Shown here: piece by piece, positions 7,547 to 15,867 of the stretch | Numbering within the stretch: position 1 is the stretch's first letter | How the letters are laid out: the number at the start of each line of letters is the position of its first letter | DNA from: Leptospira perolatii | GTDB taxonomy: Bacteria; Spirochaetota; Leptospiria; Leptospirales; Leptospiraceae | DNA length: 64,000 nt | Direction of reading: 5' to 3' | Assembly (NCBI RefSeq): GCF_002811875.1 | Contig: NZ_NPDZ01000001.1 | Location: forward strand, 682,001-746,000 | Position numbers and translations under genes: made by a program | The notes under the pieces: model-generated | What the model was told of the DNA's origin: nothing | The model's database searches: none | The model's input: only the letters and a program-made list of their open reading frames with translations

Positions 7547-9070
7547 CTAGTTCGGCAGCTTATCCGGAAAGACCAAGCGGAATTCAGTTCCCTTGTCCAA
7601 CTCTGAGTCGATTTCGATTCGGATTCCGAATAGATCGGCAATTTCCTTGGCGACAAACATCCCGAGTCCGGTTCCCTGCCCGGTTTTTTTCGTAGTAAAA
7701 TAAGGCTGAAAGATTTTTTTCTGAACCTCTGGACTCATTCCGACACCGTTATCTTTGATTTTGAGTACGGGGTGATGGTTCCTTTCGGTTAAGGAAATCT
7801 GAATATTTCCTTTGTTCTGGGTAGCGTCCGCGGAGTTTAGAACGATATTTGATAGTAGCAGACTGAGTTGATCTGAATTTGAATAAACCTGAACCTTTTC
7901 CCTGGGTTTTTCGAAGGTTATTTCACAGTTTTTTAATCTAGATGCTTTTCTAAAAACTTCTATTACTGACTCGATTACTTCGTTTAGGTCTAGTACTTCC
8001 CTATCTTTTCCGATATCTCCCGGTTTTCCTAGCTGAAGTAGGTTGAAAGTAAGATTTTTCAGTTTAGTGATCTGGTTCCAGGTCACTTGAATAGCTTTAT
8101 CCTTCAGGGCTTCATCTGAATCGGGTAATCTTGCTACTTCGATGAATCCTTGGATTGCAGTTAAGGCATTATTGATTTCGTGACCGATACTCGAGGCGAT
8201 CGTTGTAAGGAAGGCTCTTCTTTCTGCATCAATCAATTTTTCTGAAATCAAAAGCTTTTGAGTAATGTCTCTTGCAATTCCAGTGTAGTAGGCCCTTCCT
8301 CCGATCATATAACGACAAACTGATATATCGAAAGTGCGGACCTCTCCTTTTTTATTCATGAGTTCCGCGTTATGTAATCTCGCGATCTGGCGGTCATGCT
8401 TTCTGGCGATCAGAGAATTTACTTTCTCAGTATAAGCTTCTCTCTTTGGCTCAGGTATTAGAATGGAAACATCTTGTCCGATGATCTCGTTCTCCCTGTA
8501 GTGAAAATGTCTGCAGGTGGATTCATTGACCCAGCGTATGATCAGAGATTCGTCCAAGGTGATAACGCAATCTCCAGTTGACTCCAGGATTAATGAATTT
8601 CTAAAATTTAAATCTTTAAACTGCTGAGCGAGATGAGTTTTCTCTCTTACAGTCTGCATGATCCTTCTGGATTTGCGGTCTTTATCTTCTTTTTCTTTTC
8701 TAGCATTTTCCAAAACGACGAGCAGGTTTTGTCGAGTGACTGGCTTGGAAATATAATCGAAAGCTCTTGTTCTTAAAGCTTCTTCCGCAGTTTCTAATTG
8801 CGGGTTACCGGTGATAAGAATCACTGGAATGTTTGAGTTGTATTTCTTAATTTCTTTTGTGACTTCGATTCCGTCTTTGCCACCCATTAGAATATCTGAA
8901 ATCACGATATCTACTGAATTTTCGTGAACGATTCTCATCGCTGAATCGAAATCTTCCGCTACGAATACGGAATAGCCTTCTCTTGAGATTACGCGTTCGA
9001 GAGCAGTTCGTATTTCTGCTTCGTCATCTATTACAAGAACACTCGGTTGATCGGCAGCCATAATTTCCAA
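7547..9070 (-). CDS. Hybrid REC-PAS-histidine kinase
   Basis: A 507-residue cytoplasmic protein with an inverted hybrid order. The receiver domain (residues about 8-125) has acidic DDE, phospho-acceptor Asp59 in IVISDILMGG, Thr in LITGN and Lys in ISKPV. A PAS domain follows (about 160-280), ending at GIARDITQKL. The HisKA domain has GHEINNALTAIQG, in which Ala replaces the usual Pro after the NN. The HATPase has LLSNIVLNSADAT, DNGVGM and GTGLGMFVAKEI. There are no membrane segments. It begins 2 bp after the end of the upstream sensor kinase (9073-11424), an obvious partner that could phosphorylate its receiver. The kinase pair leads an operon ending in AmgK/MurU-like genes, hinting at cell-wall sensing (inference). 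Confidence 0.9.
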   Translation of the reverse strand: MEIMAADQPSVLVIDDEAEIRTALERVISREGYSVFVAEDFDSAMRIVHENSVDIVISDILMGGKDGIEVTKEIKKYNSNIPVILITGNPQLETAEEALRTRAFDYISKPVTRQNLLVVLENARKEKEDKDRKSRRIMQTVREKTHLAQQFKDLNFRNSLILESTGDCVITLDESLIIRWVNESTCRHFHYRENEIIGQDVSILIPEPKREAYTEKVNSLIARKHDRQIARLHNAELMNKKGEVRTFDISVCRYMIGGRAYYTGIARDITQKLLISEKLIDAERRAFLTTIASSIGHEINNALTAIQGFIEVARLPDSDEALKDKAIQVTWNQITKLKNLTFNLLQLGKPGDIGKDREVLDLNEVIESVIEVFRKASRLKNCEITFEKPREKVQVYSNSDQLSLLLSNIVLNSADATQNKGNIQISLTERNHHPVLKIKDNGVGMSPEVQKKIFQPYFTTKKTGQGTGLGMFVAKEIADLFGIRIEIDSELDKGTEFRLVFPDKLPN

Positions 9071-9072
9071 TT

Positions 9073-11424
9073 TTATTGTACGAGTACTTTTCCTACGGGA
9101 ATGCGGATTGTGATCTTGGTTCCGTAACCGGGATTTGTCTCCAGTTGAATCGTCCCACCATGATTTGCAACGATCCTTTGAGAGATGGTAAGCCCCAAAC
9201 CTGTTCCTTGTCTTCCCCTTCTTGTAGTAAAAAGCGGAAGAAATGCTTTTTCTGCGACTTCGGAGTTCATGCCTGGACCATTATCCTGGATGGTAAAGCT
9301 GACAGTTTCTCCATTCAAATACAATTCCTTTCTTACCGAGACTTGAATAAAAGGGAATGCAGGTTTATGTTCCATCTCTGAAATCGCATTTACGGCATTT
9401 ACTAGACAGTTAATCAGCACCTGTTCTATTTCCTGCCAAGCAACATAGATTTGAGGAAGTTCGGGACTAGTCGTCCTTTTTAATTCGATGCCTTGTTTTC
9501 TGCAACTGACCTCTATCAATTCGCAAGCCCTTAGTAGAATAAAATAGGGAGAAACTAATTCTTTCTTTTGAGGAGTGCTTCTTCCTAGATCTAGCAAACC
9601 CTTGATCAGATCTCTGATTCGAATTGCCGCGCCTTCGATTCGCTTGTATACTTTCTTTCGTTCTGCTGGATCAGGGTCTTCGTGATCCAAAAGATCTTCC
9701 AAATAAAGCAAGCTAGATTGAAGCGGATTGTTCACTTCATGAGCAATTCCGGCAGCAATTTCTCCGATCGATAAGAATTTTGCAGTCTCGTATAATTGAC
9801 GATCCAAGAGCTTGGTTTGCGTCACATCGGAAAAGACGAGCATTGCAGCAATATGGTGTTCTTGGTATTTCTTAAGTGGTAGAAATTTTACAGAGAAAAA
9901 ACTATCTTCGTCTCCTAACAGCGCCATAGAGAAATCTAAATACGTTGCTCTTTGGGTTCTCACGCATTCTCCCAATTTCTCGAGGATCCCTTTTTTCGTG
10001 TCTTCCGGAAATAGTTCGGGAAAAGGATCTCCCGGTTCCACATTTAAGAATTGAAATAAGTAAAATTTTAGAATGGGAGCTACTTCGAGCACTTTTCCGT
10101 CCGGAGCAAGTATTACGATTCCGTTATTCATTGATGCGAAGAGATTTCGCAATTTAAGCTCTGAGGCCCGAATCAGTTCTTCGTTCTTTTTTTGTTCGGT
10201 AATATCCAAGAGAAGTAATATAGTGCCGATTCTATTTCCATAATCATCCTTTAACGAAGAAGAAGCCAATAAAAAAGGAACTTGCTTTGCTCCGGAAAAA
10301 GAAAGTTTGATTTCGGCTCTAGATCCTAAAAGAATTTTATCCATTGCTTCTGGATCTAGATCTAAAAGATCTCTCACTTGGGAACCGGTGATTTCCTCTC
10401 GGTTCATGTGCAATAGTCCGGCGATATTTTTGTTCGCGTAAGTAATGAATCCTTCGTCATCCGTGGAAAGTAGAGGCACCTCTAGAGAATTGAGTAGAGC
10501 ACTCTGGAACTGGAGCAATTTTGCGGTCTCTCTTTTTTGTCTCTCGATTCGGAGATTTTGAAGAGAAGACAATAAGTCCTCAAGAATTTCGTAATATAGA
10601 TAATTCTCTCCGGAATCAAAGGACATGTTTTCTTTAGAAAGGATTTCTACGCCCCCGACGATTTTTCCCTCTTCCTTTACGATCAAACTTAAAGAACGTC
10701 TAAAATCGTGATCTCCAAGTTCCTCTTCCCATCTCGGAAAATTGCCGCTCCCGAATTCGTGTATAACAAACTGCTCCTTCTCGGAAATCAGGCTTCTGAG
10801 AGGGCAAGCGATAGATTTGTCGTTCCAGGCAGCTTCGATTTTTTCTCTCCACTTGGTGCTCAGATCAGATTGAGTCAGTACTTTTTCGGATCCGTCTTTT
10901 CTCACGTAAAAGCACCAGACCAGACTATAGTGAGGATTTTCCTTAAGAGTATCGCAGATTTTTTGAAACAGGGTCGATTCTGAATTCATTCGGATCGATC
11001 TCAGATTCAATTTTAATAAGCGAAGTGTTCTTAGTATACTTTGAAGATAGTAGAGTCTTAGTTCCGCTTCGCGCAGTTCTGACCTGCGGTAGATATGAAA
11101 GATTAAAGGCGAGTTTTGGACTCCACCTAAGGTGTTGATCGCAAATTCTGCGAGCAGCTTTGTGCCGTCTTTTCTTCTCAGATTCCATAGGAGGGAAATG
11201 CCGAGTTCCTCCGGACCAGGAGATATATCAAGAATTCTCTCCGGTCTGGAAAGTAGATGGTGGAGCGATAGATTCTCCAGTTCTTCCTTAGAATATCCCA
11301 AAATTTGTCGAGCTGTGGGATTTGATTTTAGAATTCTATAAGTATGAGGTTCTAGTGCGAGCATACCTTCGTGAGAAGGAAAAAACGCAGTCTCCAGAAT
11401 TTGAAGGAGGTCCTTATTCTGCAT
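9073..11424 (-). CDS. Multi-PAS sensor histidine kinase
   Basis: A 783-residue soluble sensor kinase. The N-terminal PAS-like region (about 5-120) has ARQILGYSKEELENL. A GAF-like stretch (about 150-290) includes VKEEGKIVGGVEILS. Two more PAS domains (about 305-415 and 425-540) contain YANKNIAGLLHMNREEI and NNGIVILAPDGK. HisKA has GIAHEVNNPLQSSLLYLEDL. The HATPase has INCLVNAVNAI, DNGPGM and GTGLGLTISQRI. Start ATG 11424 is preceded by AAGGAGG-like bases only within the gene, so the start rests on frame and position. It is the first gene of the operon running to 5786. A 10-bp inverted repeat flanks the divergent promoter region upstream. Confidence 0.9.
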   Translation of the reverse strand: MQNKDLLQILETAFFPSHEGMLALEPHTYRILKSNPTARQILGYSKEELENLSLHHLLSRPERILDISPGPEELGISLLWNLRRKDGTKLLAEFAINTLGGVQNSPLIFHIYRRSELREAELRLYYLQSILRTLRLLKLNLRSIRMNSESTLFQKICDTLKENPHYSLVWCFYVRKDGSEKVLTQSDLSTKWREKIEAAWNDKSIACPLRSLISEKEQFVIHEFGSGNFPRWEEELGDHDFRRSLSLIVKEEGKIVGGVEILSKENMSFDSGENYLYYEILEDLLSSLQNLRIERQKRETAKLLQFQSALLNSLEVPLLSTDDEGFITYANKNIAGLLHMNREEITGSQVRDLLDLDPEAMDKILLGSRAEIKLSFSGAKQVPFLLASSSLKDDYGNRIGTILLLLDITEQKKNEELIRASELKLRNLFASMNNGIVILAPDGKVLEVAPILKFYLFQFLNVEPGDPFPELFPEDTKKGILEKLGECVRTQRATYLDFSMALLGDEDSFFSVKFLPLKKYQEHHIAAMLVFSDVTQTKLLDRQLYETAKFLSIGEIAAGIAHEVNNPLQSSLLYLEDLLDHEDPDPAERKKVYKRIEGAAIRIRDLIKGLLDLGRSTPQKKELVSPYFILLRACELIEVSCRKQGIELKRTTSPELPQIYVAWQEIEQVLINCLVNAVNAISEMEHKPAFPFIQVSVRKELYLNGETVSFTIQDNGPGMNSEVAEKAFLPLFTTRRGRQGTGLGLTISQRIVANHGGTIQLETNPGYGTKITIRIPVGKVLVQ

Positions 11425-11515
11425 GAATCGGAGAGATTTTTTCTTCTCTCTTGTATATGTCGATACTTATTCAAAACGCGCAGGTCCTTTCAAAAATTGG
11501 TACGTTCTCCGATTC
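11425..11515. promoter_or_regulatory. Divergent promoter region bounded by a perfect 10-bp inverted repeat
   Basis: The 95-bp gap between the divergent sensor-kinase and hydrolase genes begins with GAATCGGAGA (11425-11434) and carries its exact reverse complement TCTCCGATTC at 11506-11515. The arms are 71 bp apart, too far for a tight hairpin. They could bind one regulator at two sites or pair across the leader. No clear -35/-10 pair was identified. Confidence 0.3.
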
Positions 11516-11519
11516 TTAG

Positions 11520-12434
11520 ATGATCTGCCTCAAGCTTCTAGTTAGATGTGCAAATATGAAGCAGATCTACCAACTATTTCTCTGGAAGTATACAAGGCAG
11601 AAAATTAGATTTATGGAGAAGGAGTTGGGCTTCCATAAGTTTTTTCACGATCTAGGTGGCCATAAGATCTTCTATTTAAAACGATCGTCCAACTCAAATG
11701 CAGCTAAACGTAAAACTCTGTTCTTGATTCCCGGTCTTTTAGATTCGGCCTCCGGATTTCGGAAACTATGTCCGACTCTTCGCAAGGATTATGACTTGTA
11801 TCTCGTGGATGTTCCCGGATTCGGTTGGAGCAAATTGCCCGCAGTTCGTTATCTCTACCAAGTGGATATTTTTGCCCATTTAGTATACTCACTGATCCGG
11901 TCTTTGGATTTAAAAGATGTAGTTCTGGGAGGGCACTCGATGGGCGCACTTATCGCAATGCATATTGCATTAAGAGATAAGGAAGTGGAAGAACGGATTC
12001 AAAAATTAGTACTGTTAGCGCCTGGAGGAATTCCACATCCAAGACGAGACGAGATGAGGGCTCTCTTGTTTCCTCAAACCTCCAAAGAGATCGAGAAATT
12101 ACTGGCAGCGCTTTATTATGAATCTGCTCCTAGTTTGGGCGGCTTTGCCAAGAAGGCATTACTATCAGTCTGGAATAATACAGCTCACCATTATCTGACA
12201 ATTAATACACTAGACAGAGAGAAAGAGATATTTCCAGGGAAAAGATTATCCGACATCAAATTAAAAACTCTCATTATTTCCGGAGAAGACGATCCGATTA
12301 CGGAACCGAAAATGATTCGAAAGCTTTCATCGTATTTAAAGAAAAGTAAGATATCCTGGATCAAAGGAGCAAAGCACGCTCTTCATGTGGAAAAGGCAAG
12401 TGAAGTCTCCGAGATTATGAATCAGTGGTTGTAA
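11520..12434 (+). CDS. Alpha/beta-hydrolase
   Basis: An alpha/beta-hydrolase-fold enzyme of up to 304 residues. The nucleophile elbow is GGHSMGAL (Ser), the acid is Asp in SGEDDPITEP, and the base is His in GAKHALHVEKASE, giving a full triad. LFLIPGLLDSASGF supplies the oxyanion-hole segment and DVPGFGWSK follows. The start is uncertain: ATG 11520 is the longest frame, while ATG 11556 and ATG 11613 (MEKELGFHKF) are also possible and none has a clear Shine-Dalgarno sequence. The extra N-terminus is basic and unlike the family, so 11613 may be the true start. Substrate unknown. It is transcribed away from the sensor-kinase operon and followed by a 266-bp gap. Confidence 0.82.
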   Translation: MICLKLLVRCANMKQIYQLFLWKYTRQKIRFMEKELGFHKFFHDLGGHKIFYLKRSSNSNAAKRKTLFLIPGLLDSASGFRKLCPTLRKDYDLYLVDVPGFGWSKLPAVRYLYQVDIFAHLVYSLIRSLDLKDVVLGGHSMGALIAMHIALRDKEVEERIQKLVLLAPGGIPHPRRDEMRALLFPQTSKEIEKLLAALYYESAPSLGGFAKKALLSVWNNTAHHYLTINTLDREKEIFPGKRLSDIKLKTLIISGEDDPITEPKMIRKLSSYLKKSKISWIKGAKHALHVEKASEVSEIMNQWL

Positions 12435-12610
12435 TGATTCTAAATTAAGAATTGTTGATTTTTGCAGCACAAGTTGTTTTGCGAAGCATAGAATTTTTTG
12501 CTCAGAGTTTGGATTCGGTTAAATAACATTTAAAATATTTTCAGTATTAATAAACGAATTACGTGCAAAATATTTAACGCTCGATTGTAGTCATGTAAAT
12601 CAATCGTTGT

Positions 12611-12632
12611 ATCTAAGGATACGTCCTTAGGT
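12611..12632 (+). promoter_or_regulatory. Leader hairpin with UACG tetraloop
   Basis: CTAAGGA-TACG-TCCTTAG forms a perfect 7-bp stem (12613-12630) closed by a UNCG-type tetraloop, extendable by a U-G and an A-U pair. It sits 69 bp upstream of the gene at 12701 and is not followed by a T-run, so it does not look like an intrinsic terminator. The rest of the 12435-12700 gap is AT-rich and has no coding frame I can support. Confidence 0.4.
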
Positions 12633-12700
12633 ATAAAAGTTAAGTTTGGAACAAGTTCCTAGGAATCGTGCTTTTCCCTTTGTTTATATAAGGTTATGAT

Positions 12701-13357
12701 ATGGATATGTCTATGAACATGGAGACCAATCGTCGTGAAACCGATTGGTCTGAAGCAGTCGGAAAACTGGCGCAAGTAGTTAATACCTATCAACATATTG
12801 GAACCACTGCAGATCAGGTATTTATCGCTAGTGAATCACTATGGGCGAATTGGGGAGATTTTAATCCGACGGGGCCGGATTGGCTGCAGGGATTCGAAGA
12901 AGCGATGGACGAAGTTGAGATGCGTTATGCAGCCGAATCGTTTCTAAAAGTAAGAAGTCTGTTAAAAGAAAGGTATGATCTTATCTCCGAGAGTTTTAAT
13001 TCCGGAGACGATATGGTTCTTGGTGAGTTGATTTTAGAGCTCGCGGACGGAATTTATAGTCTGATCGAAGGACCGGAAACTCCGGACAAAACTTCGGATT
13101 CAATCGTAATCGAAGGAGAAAAGCTTTTAGAAACTTTGCTCGAAGCCAACGGTCTGATGTTCCCGCAAGACGAAGATCTTCAGTCGATCGATCTGAACTT
13201 GATTTCGGATCCTGGTGAAAGAGAAATATTAAGAGAACTGATTAGTTCTTTTGAAGCAATCACGGATCCTAATGAAAGATCCTACGGAGAAACTTTATAT
13301 CTGTTGCTTTCTAGAATTTTTATCGTTCACTGGAGTTTCTACAGATCCAAGTTTTGA
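12701..13357 (+). CDS. Conserved-type acidic protein of unknown function
   Basis: A 218-residue, strongly acidic and largely helical protein that I do not recognise. It has no signal peptide, membrane segment or cysteine motif. Features are a Trp-rich stretch (SLWANWGDFNPTGPDWLQG, about 45-65) and repeated acidic helices. Start ATG 12701 follows ATAAGG; further in-frame ATGs at codons 3, 5 and 7 make the exact start uncertain. Its last 63 bp overlap the convergent acyltransferase gene, which argues that one of the two reading frames may in practice end with little constraint. A leader hairpin lies upstream. Confidence 0.65.
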   Translation: MDMSMNMETNRRETDWSEAVGKLAQVVNTYQHIGTTADQVFIASESLWANWGDFNPTGPDWLQGFEEAMDEVEMRYAAESFLKVRSLLKERYDLISESFNSGDDMVLGELILELADGIYSLIEGPETPDKTSDSIVIEGEKLLETLLEANGLMFPQDEDLQSIDLNLISDPGEREILRELISSFEAITDPNERSYGETLYLLLSRIFIVHWSFYRSKF

Positions 13358-14068
13358 CGCATTTCGATGCATTCGCATTTCCTTGTGCAACCTGACTTCT
13401 TCTCTTAAATCTTCTGCCTCTGGAAAAGATATACCGGAATGGGAAAGCATAAACGTTTCCAGTTTCTTTCTCCATTTTTCCGTATCTTTCTCACCCTTTA
13501 GCTTCGGCACGTAAAACGGTTCAGAAAATTTGAATGTAACTTTTGCGAAAGGTTTTGGAATTCGGACCCTGTCCCAGCTTTTCAAAGTCCAGTACCGATC
13601 TATCTGAGCGGTATAGGAAATGATTGGATACCCGGTCAAGGAACCTAAGGTTACGACTCCTAATTTTAGTTCGAGCGCTGGACCCGTTGGACCATCCGGT
13701 GTAATCAAAGAAACGCTGCCAGACATGGCTTCCTTGACCAGCGCTTTCAATCCTGCAGCTCCTCCTCGTTTACTCGAACCTCTTTTTGTATGTATTTTAA
13801 AAGAATCTAATATTTTGACCAACATCTCCGCGTCTTCGGATTGAGAGGCAAGCGGTACAATTTTCAGTTTGAACTTTTTTTGGAGGGAATATGCGATCAC
13901 ATAGATCATCGTAAAGATCTCGTAATGCCACAACGCTACAAGAAAGCCCTTGCGGGCCTTAAGAAACTCTGCGGTCTTTTGTGGCGGATCTTCCAATTTC
14001 CAGCGAATGGAAAAATAAATGAGTTTCAAAAGATAATATACGATTCGGGTGATCAAATAGGATTTCAC
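13295..14068 (-). CDS. DUF374 lysophospholipid acyltransferase-like protein
   Basis: A 257-residue protein with an N-terminal membrane-associated helix, then the DUF374 pattern: LVALWHYEIF, TKRGSSKRGGAAGLKAL, ITPDGPTGP and SYTAQIDRYWTLKSWDRVRIPKPFAK. These proteins are distant LpxL/PlsC-type acyltransferases thought to acylate lipid A precursors or phospholipids at the inner membrane. The canonical HX4D is represented by HYEIF-like residues, so catalysis is not certain. The C-terminal ~35 residues are charged and overlap the convergent gene at 12701-13357. It lies 1 bp downstream of the TMEM220-like gene. Confidence 0.82.
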   Translation of the reverse strand: MKSYLITRIVYYLLKLIYFSIRWKLEDPPQKTAEFLKARKGFLVALWHYEIFTMIYVIAYSLQKKFKLKIVPLASQSEDAEMLVKILDSFKIHTKRGSSKRGGAAGLKALVKEAMSGSVSLITPDGPTGPALELKLGVVTLGSLTGYPIISYTAQIDRYWTLKSWDRVRIPKPFAKVTFKFSEPFYVPKLKGEKDTEKWRKKLETFMLSHSGISFPEAEDLREEVRLHKEMRMHRNASKLGSVETPVNDKNSRKQQI

Positions 14069-14069
14069 T

Positions 14070-14441
14070 TCAATTTCCCTTTTTCGTTTTTGCTAGGAGG
14101 GGATAGATCAAGCACCAAATCGAGCTTAAGGTCAGTCCTAGACTTTCTCGGAATGTTTCCGAATCAAAGTCTGCGATCGGATTGACCAAAAATGTTGTTA
14201 TCCCCCAAGCCAAAAAAACTGCTGCTAAAGATAAGGAAAATATTCTGAGCCTGCGTTCCCATACAGGCGATCGGAATAGCGAAACCCAGGAAGAGGCATA
14301 TAAAAACGAAACGCTGAGATAAGCAGGCATCCAAAGATAAGGATCCGGATCGTTATACTGCAAAGCGGCGAATACGATCCAACTCAGTACGGTGAATCCT
14401 TTGAAAAATTCTTTCGGCATGGCAGCAAGTCGAAGACTCAA
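14070..14441 (-). CDS. TMEM220-family small membrane protein
   Basis: A protein of up to 123 residues with four predicted helices and the TMEM220 signature LQYNDPDPYLWMPAY. Function in the family is unknown. The longest frame begins at TTG 14441, overlapping the upstream gene's stop as TTGA. ATG 14420 (MPKEFFKGF) would give 116 residues and a more typical N-terminus; neither has a strong Shine-Dalgarno. It sits between a GlcD-like oxidase and a DUF374 acyltransferase in the same direction, probably one transcript. Confidence 0.75.
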   Translation of the reverse strand: MSLRLAAMPKEFFKGFTVLSWIVFAALQYNDPDPYLWMPAYLSVSFLYASSWVSLFRSPVWERRLRIFSLSLAAVFLAWGITTFLVNPIADFDSETFRESLGLTLSSIWCLIYPLLAKTKKGN

Positions 14442-15859
14442 GGAAGTATTTTACCCGGATTTAATATGTTTTTTGGATCTAGAGACTGTTTAATCTTTCG
14501 CATGATTTCTATTTCTGCGCTGGATCTAGAAAAATGCAAAAATTCTTTTTTCAAAAGTCCGATTCCGTGTTCTGCACTAATAGATCCGTGGTGCTTTTGC
14601 AAAAGTGCAAACATGTGAGGATCCACTTCCTTGCATTTAGCAAAGAAGTCCTTATCTGCAAGATTGGAAGGCTTTATCATGTTCAAGTGTAGATTTCCGT
14701 CTCCGATATGTCCGAACAACGCGACTTCAAAATCAGGATACTCTTTTCCCAATAAGGCCATCAGGTCTTCCAAAAACGGATTCATGTTTCTAAGAGGAAG
14801 AGAGATATCGTTTTTGTGAACCGTATAATCCAACGAAATAGATTCGCTAATTCCTTCGCGATACTTCCAGAATGTTTCGGCCTGTCTGGAATTTTGCGCT
14901 AGGCTTCCATCGGTTACGTATCCTTTCTCAAGGATCGTTTCCAGGAATCCGAAGAGTTTTTCCTCGTCGGAAGTTTCCCCAATTTCAAATTCCATTAAAA
15001 CATAATAAGGACTAGACTCCGAAAATGGATCAGGAACGTGCAAGTGATCTATTACCTTATCCAGGCAATACCTGGTCAGAAATTCGAAGGCAAGTAGAGG
15101 GACCCGAACATTGTGAGTTTCTTTAAATAATTCTAATATAGAAGGATAATCCGGAACCGCAGTAAATAGAACCCTGTGGTCCAAAGGTTTTTTGGTTAAT
15201 TTCAGAGTGCATTCGGTGATAATGCCGAGTGTACCTTCGGAGCCGATAAACAGTTGTTTAAGATCGTATCCTGTATTGTTCTTTAGAATTTCACCGTTGA
15301 ATTCCAAAATTTCTCCGGTTCCGGTGACCACGGTAAGACCTAGAACCCATTGGCGAATCAGACCATAATGGACTACGCGAACTCCGCCGGCATTGGTTGC
15401 TATATTTCCTCCGATATGAGAAGACCCAGTTGCTGAAAAATCCACTGGAAAATAAAACCCGCGTTCTTCTACTTCCTTATGCAAGTTCTTTGTGATCATT
15501 CCTGCCTGGACTTTGATGGAAGCAAAGAAAGGATCAAAGTCCAGAACTTGATCCATTTTGGAAAGGGATACAACAATCTCCCTCTCTTTTGCTACGGCTC
15601 CTCCTGCGTATCCGGTTCTTCCTCCGGAAGGAACTACTTTCATATCAGTTTCATAAGCAAATTTTAATATTTCCGAAACTTCTTTGGTGTTTCTAGGAAA
15701 AGCCAGGATATCGAAATCAGGAGAATATGTTTTTGTACGATCCAATCCGTAGGAAAGGAAGGTCGCCGAGTCCATTTTATCTTCGTCTCGAAAGAATACT
15801 TTTTCTTCTCCGAGTATTGATTTTAAGCGAGTCCGTTTTTCTTCCGTCAAGTTGCTCAT
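14438..15859 (-). CDS. FAD-linked oxidase, glycolate/D-lactate dehydrogenase family (GlcD-like)
   Basis: A 473-residue flavoprotein with a PCMH-type FAD domain: VVPSGGRTGYAGGAV, GSSHIGGNIATNAGGVRVVHYG and FIGSEGTLGIIT. A FAD-oxidase C-terminal domain follows, with GHIGDGNLHLN (metal/substrate His) and SAEHGIGLLKK. Length matches GlcD or D-2-hydroxyacid dehydrogenases that oxidise 2-hydroxy acids and pass electrons to quinone or another acceptor. No glcE/glcF partners are nearby, so it is probably a stand-alone D-2-hydroxyglutarate or D-lactate-type enzyme; substrate is not readable. The start lies 8 bp from the end of ppk1, in the same direction. Confidence 0.88.
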   Translation of the reverse strand: MSNLTEEKRTRLKSILGEEKVFFRDEDKMDSATFLSYGLDRTKTYSPDFDILAFPRNTKEVSEILKFAYETDMKVVPSGGRTGYAGGAVAKEREIVVSLSKMDQVLDFDPFFASIKVQAGMITKNLHKEVEERGFYFPVDFSATGSSHIGGNIATNAGGVRVVHYGLIRQWVLGLTVVTGTGEILEFNGEILKNNTGYDLKQLFIGSEGTLGIITECTLKLTKKPLDHRVLFTAVPDYPSILELFKETHNVRVPLLAFEFLTRYCLDKVIDHLHVPDPFSESSPYYVLMEFEIGETSDEEKLFGFLETILEKGYVTDGSLAQNSRQAETFWKYREGISESISLDYTVHKNDISLPLRNMNPFLEDLMALLGKEYPDFEVALFGHIGDGNLHLNMIKPSNLADKDFFAKCKEVDPHMFALLQKHHGSISAEHGIGLLKKEFLHFSRSSAEIEIMRKIKQSLDPKNILNPGKILP

Positions 15860-15867
15860 CGTTCAGG

